DNA from: Bacillota bacterium
Lineage (GTDB): Bacteria; Bacillota; Clostridia; Peptostreptococcales; Anaerovoracaceae
NCBI GenBank assembly: GCA_017619985.1
Contig: JAFZRG010000120.1
Span: 1 to 13,654 of the forward strand
Reading direction: 5' to 3'
DNA: 13,654 bases
Below the pieces are notes generated by a model that ran no database searches, had not been told where the DNA came from, and saw only the letters and a program-made list of their open reading frames with translations. Below are positions 6,289-13,654 of this stretch, piece by piece; positions within the stretch are counted from its first letter, which is position 1; every line of letters starts with the position of its first letter. Both the position numbers and the translations under genes were made by a program.

Positions 6289-6320
6289 ATTATATTACCA
6301 TGCGCGTTACGAAAAATCAA
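6289..6320 (-). promoter_or_regulatory. Promoter of tRNA-Thr
   Basis: On the minus strand TTGATT (6320-6315) is followed after 17 bases by TAATAT (6297-6292), which overlaps a perfect TATAAT (6294-6289) in the run TAATATAAT. Either -10 places the transcription start 5-10 bases before the tRNA 5' end at 6278. The -35 element contains the TGA stop codon of the HAD gene, so the tRNA can also be reached by read-through from that operon. Confidence 0.65.
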
Positions 6321-6967
6321 GCGTTTTCCACGATATCCAGCAGCTGGGACGCCTCCGTGACGTAGTACTCAGGCGCCAGCTCCCTGCGCAGTTCGTCGTC
6401 CACGGTGATGGTCCACGAGACCAGGCAGGATTCGACGCCCGCGTTGCGCGCGCACAGGATGTCGAACTTGCTGTCGCCCACCATCAGCGCCTCTTCCGGA
6501 CTGACGCCGAGCTTCTCGAGGCACAGCAGGCAGGGCGTCGGATCGGGCTTGTGGATCGTCGTGTCCTCGGCGGAAACGACCGCGTCGAAACAGTCCGCGA
6601 TGTCGAATTTGTACAGCCCTGTCCGCGTGGAATACCACAGCCGGCTCGTGACGATCGCGACTTTGTATCCCCTTTTCTGCAGTTCGAGGATCGTCTCCTT
6701 CATGCCCGGGAACATCGTGATGTCGTCCCGGTAGATGTGCCGCTGGTAGTTGCGGTACGTCTCGACCATCTCGTGGGTGTCGCGGTCCGGGAACAGCTTG
6801 CGCATGGTCACTTCCAGAGGCTCTCCGAACGTCGCGACGATCTCCTCGTGCACCGGGTCGCGGCCGAGGACCGTGTTGAACGTATGCTTCCACGACTTGA
6901 GAATGATCGTGTTCGTATCCATGATGGTGCCGTCGAAATCGAACAGCACGGCTTTGAATCTGCTCAT
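6317..6967 (-). CDS. HAD-superfamily phosphatase (PpaX/Gph/phosphoglucomutase-like subfamily)
   Basis: A 216-residue cytoplasmic HAD hydrolase. Motif I is DFDGT at 10-14 (nucleophile Asp10, acid/base Asp12), motif II is the Thr-Ser of IVTSRL at 105-110, motif III is Lys140 in HKPDP, and motif IV is GDSKFD at 164-169 with Asp165 and Asp169 for magnesium. Residues about 17-85 form a helical cap of type C1, which fits small phosphate esters such as pyrophosphate (PpaX), phosphoglycolate (Gph) or hexose phosphates; the sequence does not decide between these. The start at 6967 has only a weak GAAAG site upstream. It follows the AI-2E family gene by 27 bases and is probably the last protein gene of the secA-prfB operon. 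The catalytic residues are all present, so it should be active. Confidence 0.92.
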   Translation of the reverse strand: MSRFKAVLFDFDGTIMDTNTIILKSWKHTFNTVLGRDPVHEEIVATFGEPLEVTMRKLFPDRDTHEMVETYRNYQRHIYRDDITMFPGMKETILELQKRGYKVAIVTSRLWYSTRTGLYKFDIADCFDAVVSAEDTTIHKPDPTPCLLCLEKLGVSPEEALMVGDSKFDILCARNAGVESCLVSWTITVDDELRRELAPEYYVTEASQLLDIVENA

Positions 6968-6994
6968 AAAAACTTGCTTTCTATCGGGTCACGG

Positions 6995-8170
6995 CTAACC
7001 GCGCAGTTTGCCGCGCTCCTCGTCCTCGTGCGTGACGATAGTGCCGGGCTTGTAGTTCTTCTGGAATTCCTTGCTCTTGTCGCCGAAATACTCGCTGCGG
7101 AACACGCGGATGTGCCCTGCGTCGTTCAGCTTCTTGATGACGATGAGCGTAAACGGCATGATGATGATCCCGGCCGGGCCGAGGACCGTGCCGCCGACGT
7201 AGATCGAGATCAGCAGCAGGATCGGATGCAGGCCGATGGACTCGCCGACGATCTTGGGTTCGATGATGTTGCGCACGACCGTGATGATCGCGTACAGCAG
7301 CAGGAGCTTTAAGCTGAGCATGTATTTGCCCTGCAGGAGCTCGATGACCACCCAGGGGATCATGACCCCGCCGGTGCCGAGCGCCGGCAGGATGTCGAAG
7401 ATCGCGATGATCACGGCCAGAGGCATGGAATTCTCGATGCCGATCACGCGCAGACCGACCATAAGCTCGCACATGGTGATCAGCATGATGCAGCCGTAGG
7501 AACGGAGCATGCCGCCGATGGTGTTCAGCAGGTAGTTCTTCGCTTCCATGATGGTCTTCTGGCTCTTCTCCGGGAACTGCGCCAGAAAGAAATACGTGAT
7601 CTTGGAATAGTCCATCTCCATGAACACGGTCGAGATGATGCAGAAGATCAGGGAAATGAAGAATTTCGGTGTTTTAAGCGCCAGCCTCTGCGCGTATCCG
7701 ACGACCGCTCGCGACAGACCCGCCACGCCGCTGGCCAGAGAGCCGAGAATGCTGTTGGCGATGCTGTCCGCCTGGCTTGCGTGGGCCGGGTCGATGTTGG
7801 CGATCACGTTCTCGTACCACTGCAGCACGCGCTGTACGGCAGGTTCGATGTTGGCCGCGTAGATCGTGCTAAGAGATCCGAACCATTCCAGCACGCTCAT
7901 GATCAGCTGGATGACCCCGTAGGTGACGAGTGCGCCGATCAGGCCGTAGAAAATGATGACCAGGACCAGCGCCATCCCTTTCCTGGGGATGTGCAGCAGC
8001 CGCGCCGCATGGTCCACGGGCCGCTTGAGCATGAACGTGACGAGCAGCGCGATCGTGAACGGCAGCAGCGCGTACAGCACGTAGCGCACGAGCACATAGT
8101 AAATGACGCCCACCAGCACGGCATAGGCCACGTTGATCATAAACCGCTTTTTCCGTTCGAGCTCTTCCAT
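6995..8170 (-). CDS. AI-2E family membrane permease (YtvI-like)
   Basis: A 391-residue membrane protein of the AI-2E transporter family. Hydrophobic segments at about 12-48 and 63-95 are followed by a long soluble, partly helical stretch, and then a cluster of segments in the C-terminal half. The most diagnostic part is the C-terminal region: PALGTGGVMIPW, then IIEPKIVGESIGLHPILLL, then GPAGIIIMP. The family includes E. coli TqsA, linked to autoinducer-2 export, and B. subtilis YtvI, linked to sporulation; size and the Clostridia-like setting favour the YtvI group, but the transported compound is unknown. Its ATG directly abuts the prfB stop codon (TAAATG) and its ribosome binding site AGGGGA lies inside the end of prfB, so translation is coupled. 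The C-terminal tail is charged and soluble. Confidence 0.9.
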   Translation of the reverse strand: MEELERKKRFMINVAYAVLVGVIYYVLVRYVLYALLPFTIALLVTFMLKRPVDHAARLLHIPRKGMALVLVIIFYGLIGALVTYGVIQLIMSVLEWFGSLSTIYAANIEPAVQRVLQWYENVIANIDPAHASQADSIANSILGSLASGVAGLSRAVVGYAQRLALKTPKFFISLIFCIISTVFMEMDYSKITYFFLAQFPEKSQKTIMEAKNYLLNTIGGMLRSYGCIMLITMCELMVGLRVIGIENSMPLAVIIAIFDILPALGTGGVMIPWVVIELLQGKYMLSLKLLLLYAIITVVRNIIEPKIVGESIGLHPILLLISIYVGGTVLGPAGIIIMPFTLIVIKKLNDAGHIRVFRSEYFGDKSKEFQKNYKPGTIVTHEDEERGKLRG

Positions 8171-9284
8171 TTACAGTTCCCCTTTCTGCAGCGCGTTGAG
8201 GGATGCGTAGATAAAATCGTCGATCGCGCCGTCCATGACGGCATTCACGTTGCTGGTCTCCTGCCCCGTGCGGTGGTCCTTGACCATCGTGTAGGGCTGG
8301 AAGACGTAGGAGCGGATCTGGCTGCCCCAGGCGATCTGTCCGTAGTCGCCGTGGAGTTCGCCGATCTTGTCCTTGTGCTCCTGTTTCGCCAGCGCGTACA
8401 GTTTCGCGTACAGCATGCGCATGGCGTATTCCTTGTTCTGGTGCTGGCTGCGCTCGTTCTGGCAGCTGACGACGATGTTCGTCGGCAGGTGCGTGATCCG
8501 CACAGCAGAGTCCGTCTTGTTGATATGCTGGCCGCCCGCACCGGACGAACGGTACGTATCGATGCGCAGGTCCTGCGGGTCGATATCGACCTGGATGTCC
8601 TCGGGGAGCTCGGGCATGACGTCGACGAGCGCGAAACTGGTCTGGCGCTTGCCCGCCGCGTTGAACGGACTGATGCGCACCAGACGGTGCACGCCGCTCT
8701 CGGTCTTCAGATAACCGTAGGCCAGCGGCCCTTCCACCAGGATCTCCACGTTCTTGATGCCGCCCTCGGTGTCGTTCTGGTAATCCAGGGTCTTGACCTT
8801 GTAGCCCTTCTTTTCGGACCAGCGGGTGTACATGCGCAGCAGCATCTCGGCCCAGTCCTGGGCGTCTACGCCGCCGGCACCGGGATGGATGTTCAGCAGC
8901 GCGTTGTTCTGGTCGTATTCGTCGGACAGCAGCGCGCGGATGTGCACTTCCTCCGCCTTGGCGTTGAACGCGTCAAAGGTCTCGGCCGCTTCTTTTGCGG
9001 AGTCTTCGTCATCCGCTTCCTCCGCCATCTCCATCAGGACCTTGGCGTCGGACAGCAGCTGTTCGCAGGCGTCGTATTCGCCCAGATCGGACTCCAGAGA
9101 CCCTCTTTCCTTGATGGTCTTCTGCGCCCTGTCCTGGTCATCCCAGAAGCCGGGCAGGCCCGATTCGTAATTGATCTCCTCTAATCTTGCCCGTTTCTTA
9201 TCGACGTCAAAGGCTCTCCCTGAGTTTCCCCAGGGTCTCCTCGGCCTGCGGTATGGAGTTTTTCAGAGTATCCAGGATCAGCAT
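8171..9284 (-). CDS. prfB: Peptide chain release factor 2, with programmed +1 frameshift
   Basis: RF2 reads UGA and UAA stop codons and triggers peptide release on the ribosome. The gene is in two frames: 25 codons from ATG at 9284 to CTT at 9210, then an in-frame TGA at 9209-9207, with the rest in the +1 frame from GAC at 9208. The joined protein is 370 residues, the usual family length. After joining, the stop-recognition tripeptide SPF falls at 205-207 and the catalytic GGQ at 250-252, the same positions as in E. coli RF2. The start is supported by GAGAGG 6 bases upstream. An internal ATG at 9034 gives a 287-residue open frame, but that would lose domain 1 and is not the true start. It lies 15 bases after secA, a gene pair common in Firmicutes. 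Low RF2 raises frameshifting, so the gene is autoregulated. Confidence 0.97.
9206..9221 (-). promoter_or_regulatory. prfB programmed +1 frameshift site
   Basis: On the minus strand the bases read AGGGAG, AGC, CTT, TGA, C. This is the conserved RF2 recoding signal: a Shine-Dalgarno-like AGGGAG placed 3 bases before the slippery CTT, then the poorly terminating TGA followed by C. Ribosomes pausing at TGA when RF2 is scarce slip from CTT to TTT and continue in the +1 frame with GAC. The spacing equals that of the E. coli site. The shift is regulatory, not a sequencing error. Confidence 0.96.
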
Positions 9285-9299
9285 GGTCTGCCTCTCGTT

Positions 9300-12176
9300 C
9301 TAAACGTTTCTGCCGCAGCAGTTCTTGTATTTCTTTCCGCTGCCACAGGGGCATGGATCGTTTCTGCCGGGCCGTTTTTCAGCCTTGAAGGGCACGGGTT
9401 TCGCGTCGCCCGCGTTCGTGGCGGTCGCCTTCACCTGCTGGGGAAGTCCGCCGGAAGCGCTCACGACGGCGGCACCGCCCGTCCCGCCGGAAGCGGAAAC
9501 GGTGCGTCCCGCCTTTTCGGCCTTGGCCTGGTCGATCGCGGATTCGCCTTCATCCTTGCGGCTTTGCCCGATGCGGATGACCTGCTTGCGTTCGGAGGTC
9601 GTGCGCAGCGTGATGCCGTACAGGAACCGCACCATGTCGTCGCAGATGCTCTTGACCATGAGTTCGAACATGTCGGCACCTTCGTTGGCGTAGGCCTGGG
9701 CCGGGTCCTGCTGACCCAGAGAACGGAGGCCGATGCCGGTCTTCAGCTGATCCATCGCGTCGATGTGGTCCATCCACTTGCTGTCCACGATGCGCAGCAG
9801 CAGCATGCGTTCGATCTCCCTTAAGCGCTCGGCGCCGATCTCCTGCTCCTTGGCCGCGTAGTATTCCTCGAACATGGCCATGCAGTCCGCGTTCAGGATA
9901 TCGCGGTCCAGCACCTGCAGCTGCTCGTCCGAATAACGGATCTCGCGGAAGTTCGGGTTGATGGCCTTCAGGCGCTTGTTCAGCTCGTCCCAGTCCCAGC
10001 TCTCCGCGTATTTTCCGGGCGCCGTGACGTAATCCAGGATCTCGGTCACCTGGTCCTGCATCATGCCCACGATGTGCTCGCGCAGGTCTTCGCCGTGGAG
10101 CACGCGGTTTCTTTCGTTATAGATGACGGTACGCTGGCGGTTCATGACGTCGTCGTACTGCAGCACGTATTTGCGGATGCCGTAGTTGCGTCCCTCGACC
10201 TTCTTCTGCGCGTTCTCGATCGTGCGCGACAGGAGCCCCGCTTCCAGCTTCTCGCCTTCCGCCATGCCCATGCGGGTGATGAGGCTCTGCACCTTCTCGC
10301 CGCCGAACAGGCGCATCAGGTCGTCGTCCAGCGCGATGAAGAACTGCGTGCTGCCCGGGTCGCCCTGACGTCCGGCACGGCCGCGCAGCTGGTTGTCGAT
10401 ACGTCTCGACTCGTGGCGCTCGGTGCCGATGATGTGAAGACCGCCCAGCTGTTTGACCCTCTGCTGCTCGGGTTTGCGCTCTTCGGCGAACCTCTCCAGC
10501 AGCTGGCTGTATTTCGCCCGCGCCTCGATCAGCGCGGGGTCGGTCAGGGGCACGAAGCTGCTGGCGAACGAGATCGCCTCTTCCTCGTAGCCCAGCTTCT
10601 TCATTTCCTTCTTCGCTTCGAAATCCGGGTTGCCGCCCAGGATGATGTCGGTACCGCGGCCTGCCATGTTCGTTGCGATGGTCACGGCGCCTTCGCGGCC
10701 CGCCTGCGCGATGATCTCGGCTTCGCGCATATGCTGCTTCGCGTTCAGCACGTTGTGGGGGATGCCCCGGCGCTGCAGCATGGCGGAAAGGATCTCGGAC
10801 TTTTCGACGGAGATCGTACCGACCAGGACAGGCTGGCCCGTTGCGTGATACGCTTCGATCTCGTCGCACACCGCGTTGAATTTGCCGCGCATGGTCGTAT
10901 AGACGGAGTCGTCCAGATCCTTTCTGGCGATGGGCTTGTTCGTAGGGATCACGACGACCTGCATATTGTAGATATCCGTGAATTCCGCCTCTTCCGTCTT
11001 TGCCGTACCGGTCATGCCGGCCAGTTTCTTATACATGCGGAAGTAGTTCTGCAGCGTGATGGTGGCCAGCGTCTTCGATTCGCTGCGCACCTTGATGCCT
11101 TCTTTGGCCTCGATGGCCTGGTGCAGTCCGTCGGAATAGCGGCGGCCGTACATCAGACGTCCGGTGAACTCATCCACGATGACGATCTCTTCGCCGTCCT
11201 TCACGATATAGTCCACGTCGCGCGTCATGATGTTGTGCGCCTTCAGCGCGATCTGCACGTGGTGGTTGATCTCCAGGTTCTCCGGGTCGGAGAAATTCTC
11301 GATGCCGAATCTCTTTTCGCACTTCGCGACGCCGGCTTCCGTCAGAGAAACGGAGCGGTCCTTCTCGTCCACGGTGAAATCGCCTGTCGTGGTGACGGTC
11401 CCGCCGAAACGCGGGTCACCGTCCTGGATCACCTCGCCCTTTACGAGCGTGCGTACGAAGGCGTCCGCCTCCTGATACAGCGTCGACGCGTCGGCACCCA
11501 TGCCGGAGATAATCAGCGGCGTTCTGGCCTCGTCGATCAGGATGGAGTCCACCTCGTCCACGATGGCATAGTTCAGTTCGCGCTGCATCTGGTCCCTTTT
11601 GTAGATGCACATGTTGTCGCGCAGATAGTCGAAACCGAACTCGTTGTTCGTGCCGTATGTGATGTCAGCAAGGTACGCCTGGCGCCGCTGCTCCGTGGTG
11701 ATGCCGTGAACGATGCAGCCGACCGTCAGACCCAGGAACGTATAGAGCTTGCCCATCCATTCCATGTCGCGGTTCGCGAGGTAATCGTTGACCGTCACGA
11801 CGTGCACGCCGTTCCCGGTGAGCGCGTTCAGGTAGACGGGCAGCGTCGCGACGAGGGTCTTGCCTTCGCCGGTCTTCATCTCGGCGATGTTGCCTTCGTG
11901 CAGCACGACGCCGCCGATGAGCTGCACGCGGAAATGCTTCAGGCCGAGGCTTCGCCAGGCTGCTTCGCGGCAGACGGCAAAGGCTTCGGGCAGGATGTCG
12001 TCCAGCGTCTCGCCGTTCGCGAGTCTCTGTTTGAAGTACGGCGTCTTGGCCTTGAGTTCGTCGTCCGTCAGGCTCTGCATCTCCCCGTCGAGAGCCTCGA
12101 TCTTATCGGCGATCTTCTCGATCCTGCGGATCTCCTTTTCGTTCCAGTCGCCGAACAATTTCTCTAAAAATCCCAT
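9300..12176 (-). CDS. secA: Protein translocase ATPase subunit SecA
   Basis: The 958-residue motor ATPase that pushes preproteins through SecYEG at the inner face of the membrane. The N-terminus MGFLEKLFG is typical. Nucleotide-binding domain 1 has MKTGEGKT at 100-107 (Walker A) and DEVD at 207-210 (Walker B), followed by IDEARTPLIISG. The preprotein cross-linking domain follows, then TGTAKTEEAEF, NMAGRGTDI and GRAGRQGDPGSTQFF of the second nucleotide-binding domain, then helical scaffold and wing. The C-terminal tail is a low-complexity linker with VSASGG twice, ending in a zinc finger CPCGSGKKYKNCC that in E. coli binds SecB or the ribosome. The start at 12176 has AGGAGA 8 bases upstream, within a short inverted repeat. 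It sits 39 bases after the aminotransferase and 15 before prfB. It is complete with no missing motif. Confidence 0.98.
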   Translation of the reverse strand: MGFLEKLFGDWNEKEIRRIEKIADKIEALDGEMQSLTDDELKAKTPYFKQRLANGETLDDILPEAFAVCREAAWRSLGLKHFRVQLIGGVVLHEGNIAEMKTGEGKTLVATLPVYLNALTGNGVHVVTVNDYLANRDMEWMGKLYTFLGLTVGCIVHGITTEQRRQAYLADITYGTNNEFGFDYLRDNMCIYKRDQMQRELNYAIVDEVDSILIDEARTPLIISGMGADASTLYQEADAFVRTLVKGEVIQDGDPRFGGTVTTTGDFTVDEKDRSVSLTEAGVAKCEKRFGIENFSDPENLEINHHVQIALKAHNIMTRDVDYIVKDGEEIVIVDEFTGRLMYGRRYSDGLHQAIEAKEGIKVRSESKTLATITLQNYFRMYKKLAGMTGTAKTEEAEFTDIYNMQVVVIPTNKPIARKDLDDSVYTTMRGKFNAVCDEIEAYHATGQPVLVGTISVEKSEILSAMLQRRGIPHNVLNAKQHMREAEIIAQAGREGAVTIATNMAGRGTDIILGGNPDFEAKKEMKKLGYEEEAISFASSFVPLTDPALIEARAKYSQLLERFAEERKPEQQRVKQLGGLHIIGTERHESRRIDNQLRGRAGRQGDPGSTQFFIALDDDLMRLFGGEKVQSLITRMGMAEGEKLEAGLLSRTIENAQKKVEGRNYGIRKYVLQYDDVMNRQRTVIYNERNRVLHGEDLREHIVGMMQDQVTEILDYVTAPGKYAESWDWDELNKRLKAINPNFREIRYSDEQLQVLDRDILNADCMAMFEEYYAAKEQEIGAERLREIERMLLLRIVDSKWMDHIDAMDQLKTGIGLRSLGQQDPAQAYANEGADMFELMVKSICDDMVRFLYGITLRTTSERKQVIRIGQSRKDEGESAIDQAKAEKAGRTVSASGGTGGAAVVSASGGLPQQVKATATNAGDAKPVPFKAEKRPGRNDPCPCGSGKKYKNCCGRNV

Positions 12177-12178
12177 AA

Positions 12179-12206
12179 ATCAGATCTCCTGTGTAATAAC
12201 TCTGAT
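12179..12206 (-). promoter_or_regulatory. Inverted repeat flanking the secA ribosome binding site
   Basis: ATCAGA (12206-12201) and TCTGAT (12184-12179) on the minus strand form a 6-base-pair stem around a 16-base loop that contains the AGGAG of secA; the ATG starts two bases after the stem. The stem is short, so it may only modestly affect translation initiation, or may be chance. No secM-like leader gene lies upstream. Confidence 0.3.
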
Positions 12207-12215
12207 CCCCTCGGG

Positions 12216-13373
12216 TCACAGACCCAGTTTTTCGATGCGGTCGAACGCCTCCAGCAACTTGGGCAGGCCCACGGTGCAGCAGACGCGCACGTAACCCGCG
12301 CCGTATTCGCCGAAATCGCTGCCGGGCACCACGACCACGTGGGCTTCCTTCAGGACTTTCAGCGTGAATTCGACGTCGGTCAGGCCGGTCTCCTTGACGT
12401 TCACGTACAGATAGAACGTGCCGGGAGGCGGGCTCTGCACGGACAGATGCGGGATCTGATTGATCCGCTCCGCTGTCCTGAACATCCTCTCCTTGAATTC
12501 CGCCATGATGGGCTCCATATAGGGAGCGCCCTGCTCCAGGCAGAACTTCGCCATGCGCTGGGAGATGGCCGGAGCCGTGTAGACCATGTTGACGCCTTCC
12601 TGGTTGATGGCGTTGATGACCTGCGGCGGCGCGATGACCCATCCGAGACGCGCGCCGGTGGCGACATAGTTCTTGGACAGCGAATTCATGACGATCGTGC
12701 GCTCGGCGGCGCCGGGAATGGACAGCATGGTCGTGAACGGCACTTCGTAGCTGAACGCGGTGTAGATCTCGTCCGCATAGATCAGCAGGTCGTACTTTTC
12801 GGCCAGCGCATAGATCGCTTCCAGGTCTTCTCTGTGCAGGCAGGCGCCTGTCGGGTTGTTCGGATTGCAGAGGAAGATGCCCTTCGTCTTCGGGGTGATG
12901 TACTGTTCGGCGATGTCCGCGCGGATGCGCCATCCGTCCGATTCGTAAGTCGGGAAGAACACCGGCTTGCCGCCCGCGTAGGCCACCTGGCTCTTATAGG
13001 CGAGGAAGGTCGGGTCCGCGATCAGCAGCTCGTCGCCCGGGTTGATCGTCGCGAAGCACGACAGGAAGCACGCGTAGTCGCCGGACGCGACGATGATGAC
13101 GTTCTCCGTCGGCACTTCGACGCCCAGGTCTCTCTTATACATGTCGATGACCGCCTGGATGACGTCGGGATAGCCCTTGGGCTGCGAATAGTGGGTGTAG
13201 CCCGCCAGCGCGTCCTTATACCCCGCTTCGAGGATCTCCTTGGGCGTGGTGAAGTCCGGGTCGCCGATCGAAAGGTCGATCTTATCGGTCATCCCCTGGG
13301 ACAGACCGGCCAGCTGCATCAGCACGCTGGGCTTGAAATCCAGATGTCTGTCTGCGACAAATTTCTTATCCAT
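12216..13373 (-). CDS. Class I/II PLP-dependent aminotransferase, complete
   Basis: A 385-residue fold-type I aminotransferase acting in the cytoplasm. It has SIGDPDFTTP near residue 35-44, CNPNNPTG at 169-176 with PLP-contacting Asn173, YADEIY at 199-204 with Asp201 and Tyr204, SLSK at 231-234 with Schiff-base Lys234, and GARLGW at 240-245 with phosphate-binding Arg242. The C-terminal PGSDFGEYGAGYVRVCC carries the carboxylate-binding Arg. The pattern resembles aspartate, LL-diaminopimelate or broad-range aminotransferases; the substrate cannot be fixed. The frame opens at 13388, but GGAGG lies 8 bases before the ATG at 13373, which I chose. The stretch before the PLP phosphate site reads ASGDYACF, not the more usual SGGxQAL-type sequence. 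It has its own promoter, precedes secA by 39 bases, and is a tandem paralog of the gene at the right edge. Confidence 0.93.
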   Translation of the reverse strand: MDKKFVADRHLDFKPSVLMQLAGLSQGMTDKIDLSIGDPDFTTPKEILEAGYKDALAGYTHYSQPKGYPDVIQAVIDMYKRDLGVEVPTENVIIVASGDYACFLSCFATINPGDELLIADPTFLAYKSQVAYAGGKPVFFPTYESDGWRIRADIAEQYITPKTKGIFLCNPNNPTGACLHREDLEAIYALAEKYDLLIYADEIYTAFSYEVPFTTMLSIPGAAERTIVMNSLSKNYVATGARLGWVIAPPQVINAINQEGVNMVYTAPAISQRMAKFCLEQGAPYMEPIMAEFKERMFRTAERINQIPHLSVQSPPPGTFYLYVNVKETGLTDVEFTLKVLKEAHVVVVPGSDFGEYGAGYVRVCCTVGLPKLLEAFDRIEKLGL

Positions 13374-13410
13374 AATGTATGCCTCCATTCAGCGCATATT
13401 TTAACAGTTT

Positions 13411-13419
13411 ATTATAGCA
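13411..13419 (-). promoter_or_regulatory. Extended -10 promoter for the aminotransferase-secA-prfB unit
   Basis: On the minus strand TGCTATAAT is a perfect extended -10 element (TGnTATAAT). The -35 position at 17-base spacing reads TTTATC, a poor match, as is usual for extended -10 promoters. It predicts a start near 13404 and a leader of about 30 bases before the ATG at 13373. Because no terminator is visible from 13373 down to 6317, this promoter may drive aminotransferase, secA, prfB, the AI-2E family gene and the HAD gene together. Confidence 0.75.
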
Positions 13420-13537
13420 TTTATTATGTAGAGGATAAAGAGGCGGGATGGAGATTCGGTAGGATATTGGACAAGGATCACCCCGCTTTTCTTAAGCATA
13501 TCAAAATTAACATAATTTGTAAATTTGTTTTACCCGC

Positions 13538-13571
13538 AAAAAAGCGGGACAGCTTCTGCTGTCCCGTTTTT
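13538..13571. terminator. Intrinsic terminator between the two tandem aminotransferase genes
   Basis: A perfect 9-base-pair stem, CGGGACAGC with GCTGTCCCG (13545-13553 and 13558-13566), closes a 4-base loop. On the minus strand a C and then TTTTTT follow, so it ends the transcript of the gene at the right edge before the next promoter. On the plus strand TTTTT follows as well. The rest of the 13374-13597 gap holds the promoter at 13411-13419 and A/T-rich sequence, and no gene was seen. Confidence 0.9.
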
Positions 13572-13597
13572 AAACTGTATCGGAAAGATCTTTCTTC

Positions 13598-13654
13598 TTA
13601 CAGGCCCAGGGTCTCGATGCGGTCCATGGCCTCGAGCAGTTTCGGCAGGCCGAC
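13598..13654 (-). CDS. Second class I aminotransferase, last 18 codons only
   Basis: The 18 visible residues, VGLPKLLEAMDRIETLGL before a TAA stop, match the C-terminus of the complete aminotransferase at 12216-13373 in 16 of 18 positions (Met for Phe, Thr for Lys). The two genes are thus tandem paralogs, the rest lying beyond the window. The tail is followed by the strong terminator at 13538-13571, so it forms its own transcription unit end. Its substrate is unknown; the near identity suggests the same or overlapping specificity. Confidence 0.85.
   Translation of the reverse strand, partial: VGLPKLLEAMDRIETLGL

Noticed and set aside
6221..7312. 363-codon plus-strand open frame
   Set aside because: Starts inside the tRNA gene and runs antisense through the HAD and AI-2E family genes; no ribosome binding site or recognisable domain.
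7781..9184. 467-codon plus-strand open frame
   Set aside because: Antisense to the AI-2E family gene and prfB, whose family motifs are clear; the translation has low-complexity Val/Asp/His/Gln composition typical of shadows in G+C-rich genes.
10074..12167. 697-codon plus-strand open frame
   Set aside because: Antisense to secA, which has all its motifs; long antisense frames are expected in this codon usage.
6317..13373. Toxin-antitoxin, defence or CRISPR elements in the right half
   Set aside because: Looked for repeats and small gene pairs; the space is filled by aminotransferase, secA, prfB, AI-2E family and HAD genes with gaps under 40 bases.
13443..13486. GCGGG/CCCGC inverted repeat upstream of the aminotransferase promoter
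   Set aside because: Only five pairs with a 34-base loop; the same short motif recurs in the nearby strong terminator, and this copy lies upstream of the predicted transcription start.

Overview
The window reads as a chromosomal piece of a Firmicute, most likely a Clostridia-type anaerobe. The grounds are a secA-prfB gene pair, an AI-2E family permease of the YtvI type directly behind prfB, strong GGAGG ribosome binding sites and a tRNA gene with an encoded CCA end. No species can be named from sequence alone. Nothing phage-like, transposase-like or CRISPR-like was seen.

Left part (1-6200), accessory metabolism. Five genes run leftwards and are tightly packed: three different RraA/HMG-aldolase-like proteins (3471-4145, 2840-3460, 2176-2835), an NhaC-family sodium-coupled transporter (718-2115) and a class I aminotransferase cut by the window edge exactly at its PLP lysine (1-702). 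Divergent from them is a LysR-type regulator (4347-5234) followed by an EamA-family permease (5247-6137). The 200-base divergent region carries a TGATCA-centred dyad, four regularly spaced CGAAA motifs and a 16-codon ORF with a very strong ribosome binding site. The simplest reading is a LysR-controlled catabolic module: NhaC imports a substrate, the aminotransferase makes a 2-oxo acid, and the aldolases split or decarboxylate it to pyruvate-level products. The substrate is unknown. A 4-hydroxyglutamate-type amino acid would fit all the parts.

Junction (6120-6320). The last codons of the EamA gene lie in a 29-base remnant of a tRNA anticodon arm. It matches the intact tRNA-Thr(CGU) gene 110 bases away, but its anticodon loop is flipped to read ACG. 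A two-way terminator sits between them.

Right part (6300-13654), mostly core genes, all leftward: a class I aminotransferase (12216-13373) with its own extended -10 promoter, secA, prfB with the classic programmed +1 frameshift, an AI-2E family permease and a HAD phosphatase. The right edge holds the last 18 codons of a second aminotransferase that is nearly identical at its C-terminus to its neighbour, so the two form a tandem paralogous pair separated by a strong terminator.

No gene-free stretch exceeds 300 bases; the longest are 13374-13597 and 4146-4346, both described below.
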